64,000 nt of DNA from Stenotrophomonas sp. ATCM1_4 (GTDB lineage: Bacteria > Pseudomonadota > Gammaproteobacteria > Xanthomonadales > Xanthomonadaceae). Every line of letters begins with the position of its first letter. Positions within the stretch are counted from its first letter, which is position 1. Positions 21,954 through 30,472 of the stretch are shown here, piece by piece. Under the pieces are notes generated by a model. The model was not told where the DNA came from and ran no database searches. It saw nothing but the letters and a program-made list of their open reading frames with translations. The stretch covers positions 1,698,836 to 1,762,835 of the forward strand of contig NZ_QPFB01000001.1 in NCBI RefSeq assembly GCF_004348115.1, in the 5' to 3' direction. Made by a program: the position numbers and the translations under genes.

Positions 21954-24583
21954 TTGCCGACCGGGGCTTCCGGCTTCACCGCTTCCGGGCTGACCCGTTC
22001 GATGGTGTGGCGCAGCTCGCGGCCGAGGATGAACTTGGCGTCCTTGGCCCAGGCGTCCAGGCGCTCGTCGAACAGCAGCTTGCTGTTTTCGTCCGGCCAC
22101 ACCAGGCGCAGTTCGCGCATCTTCTGGATGAAGCCACGGAACAACGACTTGTCGAAGAACTCCGGCGCGGCCGGTGCGTACAACAGGCTCAGGCGCTGCG
22201 CGGCCTGCTGGCACAGGCTCTCCAGCTCGGCGGCGCCAAGCGTGCCGGGGCCGTTCTTCACCAGCACCGCGATGGCGATGTAGTAACGCTCGAACGCCTG
22301 TTGCAGCGAATGGCCGATCGCACGCAGGCGGAACACCTCGTCGGTCTGGCCGGTGCTGCGCGCCAGCATGCCGCCGTCGTCCTCGCCCACGTGCTGCAGC
22401 AGGCCCTCGCGCACGAACACGCTGATGGTCTGGTCGATGCGCGCGGCGAACTCGTCCTCGCTCCACGGCAGGAACAGCTCGGCCTGCAGGAACGGATACA
22501 GCCCGCGGCCCAACCGCAGCAGGCCGCCACGGCTCATGCGGCGGTTGTTCTGGAAGCAGCAGGCCACCCACGAGGAGGCGGTGAACAGATGCAGCACGTT
22601 GTTGCGGAAGTAGCTCAGCAGCACCGCGGTGTCGCCGCTCACGCTCAGCACGTCGCCCAGCGGGTGCTTGATGCGGGTGAGGACGTTGATTTCCTCGGCA
22701 TGGGCGATGATGCGCTCGGGCGAGTGCGGGGTGACCGTGACGCGGTCGGAGTACGGCATCTCGACCAGCAGCTTCTTGCTCAGCTCGATCTGCGCGATCA
22801 GGTCGGCCTCGCCCATCGCGTGCTTGGGCGTGGACAGCAGCGCCAGCGCCAGCAGGTTGATCGGGTTGACGTCGGCGGCGCCGTTGATGCGCACCTGGAT
22901 CTGCTCGGCCAGGGTATCGACCGCGCTGGACAGCCAGCTCGGCTTCTCGTCCTCGCCGACCGGCTGGCCGTTCCAGTCCGGTGCCTTCTGCGCCAGCACG
23001 TCGTTCAGCGCGATCGGCTCGCCGAAGTTCACCACCACCTGGCCGAAGTTCTGCTTGAGCACCTTGGGGATGCCCCACAGCAGCGCCCAGATCGATTCCT
23101 TCTCCTTCGGCCGGCCGGACAGCTCGTCCAGGTAGCTGCCGCCCTCCATCAGCTTTTCATAGCCGATGTAGATGGGCTGGAACAGCACCGGCTTGCGCGG
23201 CTGGCGCAGGAAGGCACGCAGCGTCATCGAGATCATGCCGCCCTTGGGTTGCAGCAGGCGGCCGGTACGCGAGCGCCCGCCCTCGACGAAGTACTCGATT
23301 GAATAGCCGCCGGCCACCAGCTGGGCGACGTATTCGCTGAGCACGGCCGAGTACAGCGCGTTGCCCTTGATCGAGCGGCGGATGAAGAACGCGCCGCCCT
23401 TGCGCAGCAGCGTGCCGACCACCGGCAGGTTGAGGTTGATGCCGGCCACGATGTGCGGCGGCACGATGCCGCGGTCGTACAGCAGGTAGCTCAGCAGCAG
23501 GTAGTCCATGTGGCTGCGGTGGCTGGGCACGTAGACGATCTCGTGCCCGGGCGCGGCTTCCTTGAACTTGTCCAGGTGGTGCACCAGCACGCCGGCGTAG
23601 ATGCGGTTCCACACGTGGCTGAGCATGAAGCTGGCCGAACGCACCACCGGGGTGGAGTAGTCGGCGGCGATCTCCCAGGCGTAGCCCTGTGCCTTCTTCC
23701 AGGCGTCGGTGGTCTTGGAGTTGTCGCGCTTGGCCTGGGCGGCGATGGCTTCGCGCACCGGGTCGGCGGCCAGCACCTTGTCCACCAGCAGGCGGCGGGT
23801 GGACAGGTCCGGGCCGATGATCGATTCACGGATGCGGCGGAAGTGCGTGCGCAGCACGCGCTGCAGCTTGCGCACGGTGCGCTCGGGCTCCAGCCCTTCG
23901 TCCACGGTTTCGCGCAGCGATACCGGCGGGGCGAAGCGGACGATGGTGTCGCGGCCGTTCAGCAGCACCGCCAGCAGGCGGCGGAAGCGGCCGACCAGCG
24001 CCCAGTTTTCCGAGAACAGCACCGCGAACCAGCCGCTCTGCTTGTCCGGCGCGCGGCCGACGAAGATCGACACCGGCACCAGGTGCACGTCCAGCGCCGG
24101 GTTGGCGCGGTGCGCCTGCAGCAGCTTGGCCAGCGAATCGGAGTGGGTCTTGGCACCGCGCTGCTCGGGGATCAGCGCGTTGTTGCTGGAACGCCGCGAC
24201 AGCGCCACGTAGGCACGCTTGCGGCCGAGCAGGTCACCGGCCAGCGGCACCAGCGGCGAAGGCAAGCCGGCGTCGCGGCAGGCCTTGTCCAGGATCAGCG
24301 CGTTGGACAGGCCGTAGTCCTCCAGCACGTAGACCACCGGGCGGCCGTCGTCGTACTCGCCGGCCTGTTCGGGTTCGATCTTCAGGCCCAGCCAGGGCTC
24401 GACCAGCTTGCCCAGCAGGCGCGCCCAGAGCGGGCGACGGCCGGCGGGCCGGGCGGGTACGGCACGGCTGGGGGTGCCCGGCACGATGGCGGCAGGCGGG
24501 GCGGGCGGCGCCGCGTGGGCATCGTCCGGCGGAAGCAGGTCGCCCTGTTCGGGTTGGGATTTCTGTTTCGACATCTGGACCAT
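21950..24583 (-). CDS. plsB: Glycerol-3-phosphate 1-O-acyltransferase
   Basis: This 877-residue enzyme acylates sn-glycerol 3-phosphate at position 1, the first step of phospholipid synthesis, at the inner membrane. The acyltransferase motifs are intact: block I SHRSHMDYLLLSY, block II GAFFIRRS, block III YFVEGGRSRTGR and block IV FQPIYIGYE. The length is close to E. coli PlsB (about 800), with a Pro-rich N-terminal extension. The ATG at 24583 shares its A with the upstream stop (TAATG), and the downstream gene overlaps by ATGA, so three genes form one coupled unit. Confidence 0.96.
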   Translation of the reverse strand: MVQMSKQKSQPEQGDLLPPDDAHAAPPAPPAAIVPGTPSRAVPARPAGRRPLWARLLGKLVEPWLGLKIEPEQAGEYDDGRPVVYVLEDYGLSNALILDKACRDAGLPSPLVPLAGDLLGRKRAYVALSRRSSNNALIPEQRGAKTHSDSLAKLLQAHRANPALDVHLVPVSIFVGRAPDKQSGWFAVLFSENWALVGRFRRLLAVLLNGRDTIVRFAPPVSLRETVDEGLEPERTVRKLQRVLRTHFRRIRESIIGPDLSTRRLLVDKVLAADPVREAIAAQAKRDNSKTTDAWKKAQGYAWEIAADYSTPVVRSASFMLSHVWNRIYAGVLVHHLDKFKEAAPGHEIVYVPSHRSHMDYLLLSYLLYDRGIVPPHIVAGINLNLPVVGTLLRKGGAFFIRRSIKGNALYSAVLSEYVAQLVAGGYSIEYFVEGGRSRTGRLLQPKGGMISMTLRAFLRQPRKPVLFQPIYIGYEKLMEGGSYLDELSGRPKEKESIWALLWGIPKVLKQNFGQVVVNFGEPIALNDVLAQKAPDWNGQPVGEDEKPSWLSSAVDTLAEQIQVRINGAADVNPINLLALALLSTPKHAMGEADLIAQIELSKKLLVEMPYSDRVTVTPHSPERIIAHAEEINVLTRIKHPLGDVLSVSGDTAVLLSYFRNNVLHLFTASSWVACCFQNNRRMSRGGLLRLGRGLYPFLQAELFLPWSEDEFAARIDQTISVFVREGLLQHVGEDDGGMLARSTGQTDEVFRLRAIGHSLQQAFERYYIAIAVLVKNGPGTLGAAELESLCQQAAQRLSLLYAPAAPEFFDKSLFRGFIQKMRELRLVWPDENSKLLFDERLDAWAKDAKFILGRELRHTIERVSPEAVKPEAPVGK

Positions 24584-25569
24584 TATGGCTTAGCCGCCGT
24601 TTTGGCGGTGTCTGGCCGATCGCTGCCCGGCGCCGTGGCCGGGTCCGTTGCGGTCGCGGCGGCCTGTGCGGCTTCCACCCGGGCCTGTTCGGCGGCCTGG
24701 GCCGCGGCGATCACCTGGTCGGCTTCGGCCACGGTACGGGCCAGGTACCAATGCCCGTCGCGGCGCACCAGCGCGACCTGCAGGTCCACGTCCTTGCCGG
24801 CCAGCGGGTACTGCACGCGGACCAGCGCGTTGTCGCCGTCCTGCGAGACCAGGCCGGTACGCATCTGCGCCACGCTTTCGTCCAGGGCCAGCCCGTAGCT
24901 GGCCAGCACCTGCTTGAGCGCCGCCGCGAACGGCACCAGCCGCTGCAGGCTGCCGCTCATGCCGGCGTCCTGGAAGGCTTGCGCGCTGCCCAGCCCGGTG
25001 GCGCGCGCGGCGGTGGTCAGCGTGCCGATGTTGGTCCGCGCCAGCTTGGCATCGGACAGCGGTGCCGATTGCGCCCAGCCGCTGAGCACGTTGACCAGCT
25101 GCACGTAGTGATCCCGCTCGGCCGGGGTGTAGTCGCCCTGGTGGGTGATGTACTGCACCCCGAACAGGCCCAGTGAATGCGCGGCCTGGCGGACGCTGGC
25201 GGCCTGGCCCTCGAACTGCGCGCGGAAGGCGCGCTGCAGCTTCTGCTCGGCACCGGGTTCGGACAGGGCCCCGAGCAGGTCGGGCAGCTTCTCGTCCAGC
25301 GGCAGGTCGGTCAGTGGCCAACGGCTGTGCCCCTGCGCCCAGGCGGTTTCCAGCGCGGCGTACTGGGCCGGGGTGACCGAGGCCCTGGCGTAGCCGGGCA
25401 GGTCGTTGTCATGCAGGTACTGGGCGAGCTGGCGCACGGTGGCCGCCGGCTCGGTGGCCGCACCGGGCAGCGGCGCGCTGTCGCGCTTGCAGGCAGCCCC
25501 CAGCAGCGCCACCGCGCAGACGGACAGGAACGCGAGCTGCTGGCAGGTACGTAAAGAACGGCGTTGCAT
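24583..25569 (-). CDS. Exported (probable lipo-)protein upstream of plsB, unknown function
   Basis: This 328-residue protein has a hydrophobic N-terminus ending LLGAAC with Cys near residue 27. It could be a lipoprotein, but Gly at the -3 position is atypical. The mature part is helical, Ala/Gln-rich and ends in a Pro/Thr/Ala-rich tail. I see no catalytic motif. The reading frame ends TAATG with plsB, so expression is tied to phospholipid synthesis. The start at 25569 has GAGAGGA about 11 bases upstream. Confidence 0.7.
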   Translation of the reverse strand: MQRRSLRTCQQLAFLSVCAVALLGAACKRDSAPLPGAATEPAATVRQLAQYLHDNDLPGYARASVTPAQYAALETAWAQGHSRWPLTDLPLDEKLPDLLGALSEPGAEQKLQRAFRAQFEGQAASVRQAAHSLGLFGVQYITHQGDYTPAERDHYVQLVNVLSGWAQSAPLSDAKLARTNIGTLTTAARATGLGSAQAFQDAGMSGSLQRLVPFAAALKQVLASYGLALDESVAQMRTGLVSQDGDNALVRVQYPLAGKDVDLQVALVRRDGHWYLARTVAEADQVIAAAQAAEQARVEAAQAAATATDPATAPGSDRPDTAKTAAKP

Positions 25570-25700
25570 GGCGTCGTTGGTCCTCTCCCCCGTGAGCGGG
25601 CTGATCTTGAAGCCTGCCCGGTGACAGCGGCAAGCACGGCCGTCACGGCTGGGTGGATGGGGCTGGAGCGGAGGCGGGGTGCCGCTGATGGCAGAAGCCT

Positions 25701-25741
25701 CCCCTCCCCGGCTCTCCCCGTGCCTTCGGCAAAGGCAGGGG
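25701..25741. repeat. Single-arm form of the composite repeat
   Basis: The stretch begins CCCCTCCCCGGCTCTCCCC and continues into a GCCTTCGGCAAAGGC hairpin ending AGGGG. It resembles the left arm at 4384-4422. Together with the RNA candidate at 25787-25905, it accounts for the 377-bp gene-free interval 25570-25946; I see nothing else there. Confidence 0.6.
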
Positions 25742-25786
25742 CGGAGCGGCGCCCTTGCACGGTGCATCGCCGCTGGAAACGCACAT

Positions 25787-25823
25787 AAAAAAAGAGGCCG
25801 CCCCGTTGCCGGTGGCGAACCTC
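25787..25823 (-). terminator. Intrinsic terminator of the small RNA candidate
   Basis: On the minus strand, a GAGG-TT-CGCC arm pairs with GGCGG-CCTC across an A/C-rich loop, and TTTTTTT follows immediately (complement of 25787-25793). This is the clearest intrinsic terminator in the window. Confidence 0.75.
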
Positions 25824-25905
25824 CTCAAGCCGGCGTGAGCCGGTAGACATGTTTGACACATCGACCGGCAGGGCCGGACGACGCGTAGCCTACGCGCCCA
25901 CTTCA
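25787..25905 (-). ncRNA. Candidate structured small RNA between pyrF and the plsB unit
   Basis: Read on the minus strand, this interval forms in order CGCGTA/TACGCG (25882-25896), CCGGC/GCCGG (25865-25877), CCGGC/GCCGG (25830-25843) and a GAGG...CCTC hairpin followed by seven T residues (25787-25823). An A/T-rich stretch just upstream holds a possible promoter, TTGATG and TTTAAC with 16-bp spacing. No protein frame fits. The four-hairpin layout ending in an intrinsic terminator suggests an independent RNA of about 115-120 nt. I cannot match it to a named family from memory. Confidence 0.55.
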
Positions 25906-25946
25906 GTTAAAGCAATACTTTATTAATCATCAAATAAGTTATTGAT

Positions 25947-26666
25947 TTATTTGAATACATCTGCGATTTCGCGCTGCATCGCCAAGGCCGCGGCACGCGG
26001 ATCGGCGGCCAGCCGGATGGGGCGGCCGACCACGATGGCATCGGCGCCGTCGGCAAAGGCCTGGGCCACGCCCACGGTGCGCTGCTGGTCATCGCCCACC
26101 GGGCCACCGGGGCGGATGCCCGGGCAGACGATGGAGAAACCGGCGCCGGTGGCCGCGCGGATCGGCGCAGCTTCCTGGCCGGAGGCGATCACCCCGTCGA
26201 TGCCGGCGCGCTGGGCGGCCAGCGCGCGCTCGACCACCACGTCCACCGGCTCGCGGTCGATGCCCATCTGGGCCAGGTCCGGGCGCCCCATCGAGGTCAG
26301 CACGGTCACCGCCAGCAGGCGCATGTCCGAACGGTTGGCGGCCGCGGCGGCGGCCATCATCTCCGGGTGCCAGCCATGGATGGTGCAGTAGCTGACCGGC
26401 CACTGCGACAGGCGGCCGATGACACCGGCGATGGTGGCCGGGATGTCGAAGAACTTCAGGTCGACGAACACGCGCTTGTCGCGCGCGGCCAGTGCATCAA
26501 GCACGTCGAAATACTCGCCGGAGGCCAGCAGTTCCATGCCGATCTTGTAGAAGGACACCGCATCACCCAGCCGCTCCACCCACTCCAGCGCCTGCACCTT
26601 GCCCGGTACGTCCAGCGCGAAGATCAGCCGTTCATCGGTGCGCAGCGGCAGCGGGGCACGGCTCAT
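25947..26666 (-). CDS. pyrF: Orotidine 5'-phosphate decarboxylase
   Basis: This 239-residue TIM-barrel enzyme decarboxylates OMP to UMP, the last step of de novo pyrimidine synthesis. The catalytic segment DLKFFDIP and the phosphate-binding VGRPI near the C-terminus are intact. The ATG at 26666 overlaps the phosphatase stop (ATGA) and has GGAGGTGG upstream. The reading frame ends in an unusually A/T-rich stretch, which may belong to the promoter of the downstream RNA candidate. Confidence 0.97.
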   Translation of the reverse strand: MSRAPLPLRTDERLIFALDVPGKVQALEWVERLGDAVSFYKIGMELLASGEYFDVLDALAARDKRVFVDLKFFDIPATIAGVIGRLSQWPVSYCTIHGWHPEMMAAAAAANRSDMRLLAVTVLTSMGRPDLAQMGIDREPVDVVVERALAAQRAGIDGVIASGQEAAPIRAATGAGFSIVCPGIRPGGPVGDDQQRTVGVAQAFADGADAIVVGRPIRLAADPRAAALAMQREIADVFK

Positions 26667-27565
26667 CGGGCCACCTCCAGCGCGGCGCGCTTGGCGGCGT
26701 TGCGCTGCTCGGCCGGCAGCGACCAGGCGTTGTTGAACGCGGCGCTTTCCCAGCCGCCGTAGGTCGGGTTGGGCAGGATCCACCAGCGCGAGCCGATCCA
26801 GCCCTGGTACTTGTCCAGCAGCGCGTCGCGCGCGTCCAGGGTGTTGTCCTGGACCTGCAGGAAATCGGTGAACTGGTCGCCGACCTGCATCAGCACCCGG
26901 TACTGCTGCGCCACCAGCAGACGCCGGCAGCCCTTCTCGCTGCCCACCTGGCGGCAACCCGGCACCTCGGTGCCCAGGCCCAGGTAGACGCTGTCGTCGG
27001 CCACCGGGAAGCCCAACTTGCGCAGGTTGGCCAGGGTGGCGTCCTTCATCGCCGAGGTGCGGTTGCTGATGTAGATCATGGTCACGCCCTTGGACGCGGC
27101 CAGCTGTGCGAACCGCACCGCGCCCGGCACCGGCTCGGCCTTCTGCTCGTCGACCCAGGCCGCCCAGCCAGCGTCGCTGTAGCTGCCTTCGTCGTGCACC
27201 AGGCGCGCCTGGAACGGCGAGTTGTCCAGCACGGTCTCGTCCACGTCCACCACCACGGCCGGCTTCAGCCGGGCCGACTGGTGGGTGCCCCCTTCCTCCG
27301 GCAGCAGCGCGGTCCAGGTCGGGTCGGCCAGGGCGCGGTCCAGCTGTTCACCGGCCAGCTTCCAGGTCTGCAGGGCGCTGGCGCGGTACTCCTGCGAGCG
27401 CTGCACCCACAGCACGGCGTTGAGGTTGTCATTGGCCACCAGGGCCTGGACCACCGCGGCCGGGGCGACCGGCGCCGACGGGCGCTGCAGGCGATCAGGG
27501 GCGGTGCAGGCGGCCAGCGACAACGCGGTGCCGGCCAGCAGGACGAGGGCGGGGAATCGGGACAT
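26663..27565 (-). CDS. Class C acid phosphatase lipoprotein (5'-nucleotidase e(P4) type)
   Basis: This 300-residue HAD-superfamily phosphatase has a lipoprotein signal with lipobox LAAC (Cys20), so it is probably anchored in the envelope. The DDDD-type nucleophile motif is [11 protein letters not shown] (about residue 105), and YISNRT is motif II. Family members remove phosphate from nucleotides or NMN at the cell surface; substrate choice here is inferred. It overlaps pyrF by 4 bp, which is a reasonable nucleotide-salvage pairing. The ATG at 27565 gives a canonical signal peptide. Confidence 0.9.
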   Translation of the reverse strand: MSRFPALVLLAGTALSLAACTAPDRLQRPSAPVAPAAVVQALVANDNLNAVLWVQRSQEYRASALQTWKLAGEQLDRALADPTWTALLPEEGGTHQSARLKPAVVVDVDETVLDNSPFQARLVHDEGSYSDAGWAAWVDEQKAEPVPGAVRFAQLAASKGVTMIYISNRTSAMKDATLANLRKLGFPVADDSVYLGLGTEVPGCRQVGSEKGCRRLLVAQQYRVLMQVGDQFTDFLQVQDNTLDARDALLDKYQGWIGSRWWILPNPTYGGWESAAFNNAWSLPAEQRNAAKRAALEVAR

Positions 27566-27710
27566 GAAGACTACCGGGATCAGCGAAAACCGGCCAAGTT
27601 TACCGGCTCCCCGGTTTGCCCGCCCCGGCGGCAGCCGCGCCGGACCGGGCCTGACTCCGGTTTTGCCGCCTCGGCTATCCTTGCGCCCCCGCGTGACCGG
27701 AACACCCACC

Positions 27711-28370
27711 ATGACCGACGACAGCCCGCAGACCCCCAGCTTCCCGATCCTCGACCCCGTGCAGGCCCGCACCCTGGGCTGCCTGATCGAGAAGGAAGCC
27801 ACCACCCCGGACGCCTACCCGCTGACCGTCAACGCCACCCAGGTGGCGGCCAACCAGAAGACCGCGCGCGAGCCGGTGATGAACCTGGACGCGGGCAAGG
27901 TGCAGCACGCGCTGCGCCAGCTCGAGGGGCTGGGCCTGGCCCGCCAGCATTTCTCCTCGCGTGCCGAGCGCTATGAGCACCTGGCCGGCACCAAGCTGGA
28001 CCTGCCGCGCCAGCAGGTTGCCCTGCTCGGCCTGTTGCTGCTGCGTGGCCCGCAGACCGTCGGTGAACTGAGCACCCGCAGCGAGCGCATGGCCCGGTTC
28101 GCCGACGCCACCGACCTGCGCCACCAGCTCGACCGCCTGCAGCAGCGCGGCCTGGTCGTGCAGTTGCCGCGCGCCGGTGGCCAGCGCGAGGACCGCTTCA
28201 TGCACCTGATGGGCGGCCCGCTGGACCTGGACGCCCTGGCCGAGACCTACAAGGCTGCACCGGCGGCGGTCAGCGACAGCGCGCTGGAAGCCCGCGTGCA
28301 GCAGCTGGAAGCCACCGTGGCCGAACTGCAGGAGCAACTGGCCGAACTGAAGGCCGCCATCGGCGGCTGA
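27711..28370 (+). CDS. YceH/DUF480 family protein
   Basis: This 219-residue cytoplasmic protein has the DUF480 pattern of two winged-helix-like repeats, beginning [21 protein letters not shown] and with [21 protein letters not shown]-terminal coiled coil (about residues 190-216) follows. The structure of the family suggests DNA or protein binding; the function is unestablished. It is a single gene divergent from the acid phosphatase, and GTAG-type repeats begin 14 bp after its stop. Confidence 0.9.
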   Translation: MTDDSPQTPSFPILDPVQARTLGCLIEKEATTPDAYPLTVNATQVAANQKTAREPVMNLDAGKVQHALRQLEGLGLARQHFSSRAERYEHLAGTKLDLPRQQVALLGLLLLRGPQTVGELSTRSERMARFADATDLRHQLDRLQQRGLVVQLPRAGGQREDRFMHLMGGPLDLDALAETYKAAPAAVSDSALEARVQQLEATVAELQEQLAELKAAIGG

Positions 28371-28383
28371 CCCGTCGCCCTCG

Positions 28384-28455
28384 GTAGGAACGGCCCAGGC
28401 CGCGAAGCTCATGGCCGTTCAGCGGTACCGGCTTCGCGCCCAAGGCCGCTCCTAC
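28384..28455. repeat. REP-like inverted pair with GTAG head (first copy)
   Basis: The sequences GTAGGAACGGCCCAGGCCGC (28384) and the reverse complement form ending GGCCGCTCCTAC (28455) face each other across about 22 bp. The arms are imperfect. This is the same type as 29450-29519. The GTAG head and internal palindrome are typical of REP sequences in Pseudomonas and Stenotrophomonas. Confidence 0.8.
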
Positions 28456-28567
28456 GGGGGCCACTGCTTGTGAGGGTGCCTTGCTGCGTATGTGCCGCAG
28501 TGTTTCCCGGCATTCCCAGCATTGCATGAGCACCGTACGCCTCACATCACGAAGAAAACCTTGCGCT

Positions 28568-29275
28568 TCATCTGTAGTGCACCTTCGTACCTTGGAGTTT
28601 GAGCGCACCTGCTTTCTCCAGGCTAGCAATGAGGGCGTCCAAATCATCGGCCTTCAGTTTGTTCTGAAACTGGGCAGACACGTGCTTTTTCAGCGCGGTC
28701 AATGTGGCCGGTTTGCTTCCGTCCATTTTTTTCAGCAATTGCTTCATCCGAGCCAACCGTTGCGCGGCGGTTGTCAGTGTGGAGGCTGTCGCCTGCCCAT
28801 CGCCTTTTGCCTTCCCAGGTGCCTTTGCCACGGTTGGAATAGCGGCTGGCTTGGCGGCGGCCGGCACCTCCGCCGTTCTGAACAACGGCATCAGGCTGAT
28901 GGATGCTGACCGACAAGCAAACACCTTCCTCGTTTTCAGATGCTCCACCAGCGGATCAAACCCAGTGTCCCTGGAGATGATGTGGAAGAATCCCCGCGCG
29001 TCATCCTTCACCAATTGCCCGATATAAAAAGCAACGTGGAAATCCAGCGCATTGCTGCCATTTCCTGAAATACGCACGTAGGCAGCGCGCTCATGCATTG
29101 CCTGCATCTGGATGGCGAGTTCGGAGGAGATTCTCACCTGTCCGGCACCGACGAAAACCCAGAGGCGCACATCCTCTCGGTCAAGCAAGGCCAGATCGGT
29201 TGGCTGGACATTCTCATGGTCAATGAGAACGTAGTTGATACGCCGATTTTCCAGCGGGGCTACCTTCGATTCCAT
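28568..29275 (-). CDS. PIN/NYN-like domain protein (predicted nuclease)
   Basis: This 235-residue protein begins with a PIN-like/NYN segment: NYVLIDHENVQ near residue 16, then WVFVGAGQ, SNALDFHVAFYIGQ and IISRDTGFDPLV. The acidic residues (D in IDHEN, D in ALDFH, D in SRDTGFD) are where PIN-like nucleases bind metal. A basic Lys/Ala-rich linker leads to a C-terminal winged-helix-like segment (about 170-235). Base composition is visibly lower in G+C than the neighbours, and REP elements lie on both sides. The ATG at 29275 is preferred; an in-frame ATG at 29422 would add 49 residues. Confidence 0.75.
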   Translation of the reverse strand: MESKVAPLENRRINYVLIDHENVQPTDLALLDREDVRLWVFVGAGQVRISSELAIQMQAMHERAAYVRISGNGSNALDFHVAFYIGQLVKDDARGFFHIISRDTGFDPLVEHLKTRKVFACRSASISLMPLFRTAEVPAAAKPAAIPTVAKAPGKAKGDGQATASTLTTAAQRLARMKQLLKKMDGSKPATLTALKKHVSAQFQNKLKADDLDALIASLEKAGALKLQGTKVHYR

Positions 29276-29449
29276 TGCGGTAAACGCTTCCTGCGCTTCC
29301 TGTTCGAGCCGATCATCACCCAGTAGCAGGGGTGTGCCAAGTGGAGAAATGCTTGGATTCGCTCTTACGATGCCAATGTCGATGACCCGGCACGCAGGGG
29401 CATGGGATCCCCTGGATTCCATCCCAGCCTATGGCGCGGATCTCAACCG

Positions 29450-29519
29450 GTAGGAGCGGCCTTGGCCGCGAAACACGCAGGCTTCCAGCCCTACCGATCG
29501 CGGCCAAGGCCGCTCCTAC
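29450..29519. repeat. REP-like inverted pair with GTAG head (second copy, perfect arms)
   Basis: The 21-bp arms 29450-29470 (GTAGGAGCGGCCTTGGCCGC plus one base) and 29499-29519 are exact reverse complements, separated by 28 bp. Each arm holds its own palindrome GCGGCCTTGGCCGC. The GTAG head of the right arm, read on the minus strand, supplies the stop codon of the next gene. Confidence 0.85.
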
Positions 29520-29800
29520 AGCGAGGCCACCAGCAGCCCCAGCAGCGGCAGGCCGTTGAAGAACAGCGCGGTATAGCCCAGCCAGGCATTGGATTCACGG
29601 CGCCAGCGCGAGACCAGGGCCAGCAGGCACCCCATCACGCAACCACCGATGCCGACGATCAGCATGGCAGCCAGTTCCTCCAGCCCCCCGTGGATCACCG
29701 CCACCGCGATGCTGCCGACCAGCAGGCTGACCAGCGGCATCAGCAGCGCGGCCAGGCCGAAACGATAGGACGGGTTGGCGGAGCGGGGGGCGGCTTCCAT
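29516..29800 (-). CDS. Small three-helix membrane protein, unknown function
   Basis: This 94-residue protein has three hydrophobic segments (about residues 15-37, 42-62 and 75-93) and short polar loops; it is predicted to sit in the inner membrane. No family is recognised. The start at 29800 follows GGGAG at about 10 bases. The TAG stop lies in the GTAG head of a REP arm (29516-29518), so the C-terminus may have been set by insertion of that repeat. Confidence 0.6.
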   Translation of the reverse strand: MEAAPRSANPSYRFGLAALLMPLVSLLVGSIAVAVIHGGLEELAAMLIVGIGGCVMGCLLALVSRWRRESNAWLGYTALFFNGLPLLGLLVASL

Positions 29801-29922
29801 CGGCAGTGATCTCCCTGCAGGCATTGGCCACACGGTAAGGCATGGCCTCCGGGGTGACCACCGGCCCATGGCACCGGCCACGACCACTGGCAGGCTGGGC
29901 CATCAACCATCGGGAGTGGGCC

Positions 29923-30366
29923 ATGCGAACGGGTGCGATGCGGGTAGTGCTGCTGGGCATGCTGTGGGTGACCGGCGCGGCATCGGCGGCGCCGGACGCG
30001 GCGACCCTGCAGGCCATCGAGGCCACTGCCCATGACTACATGGACGGCCAGCTGGAAGGCGACGTGGCGCGGGTGACACGCGCCCTGCACCCGGACCTGG
30101 CCAAGCGCAACGTGGTGGCCCACCCGAACGAAACACTGGGGCTGGGACGGATGAGCTCGGACGAGCTGATCCGCTACACCCGCGAAGGCGCGTTGAAAAC
30201 ACCACGCGACCAATGGCAGCGCAGCATCACCGTGCTGGCGGTGGATGAGGACATCGCCACCGTGCGGCTGGAAAGCCCCTGGTTCATCGACCATCTGCAG
30301 CTGGGGCGGTTCGACGGGCGCTGGGTGATCGTCAACGCGCTGTGGCACCGCAAGAAGCGCGGCTGA
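29923..30366 (+). CDS. Exported NTF2-like (lumazine-binding-type) protein
   Basis: This 147-residue protein has a signal peptide (residues 1-22, ending GAASA) and one NTF2-like domain in the style of the putative lumazine-binding family: helices from DAATLQAIEATAHDYM onward, then strands around RVTRALHPDLAKR and the final RWVIVNALWHRK. The role is unknown; such domains bind small ligands or act as simple enzymes in the periplasm. The ATG at 29923 has GGGAG at eight bases. It is a single gene. Confidence 0.75.
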   Translation: MRTGAMRVVLLGMLWVTGAASAAPDAATLQAIEATAHDYMDGQLEGDVARVTRALHPDLAKRNVVAHPNETLGLGRMSSDELIRYTREGALKTPRDQWQRSITVLAVDEDIATVRLESPWFIDHLQLGRFDGRWVIVNALWHRKKRG

Positions 30367-30472
30367 CGCGGTACCGGCGACCGGCGCACGGCCGATTTCG
30401 ATGACTGGCAACTGAACAGGAGAGGCAAACCCCGCTATCGTATGCAGCTTCTGTTCGCTGCCTGCCCCGCCC

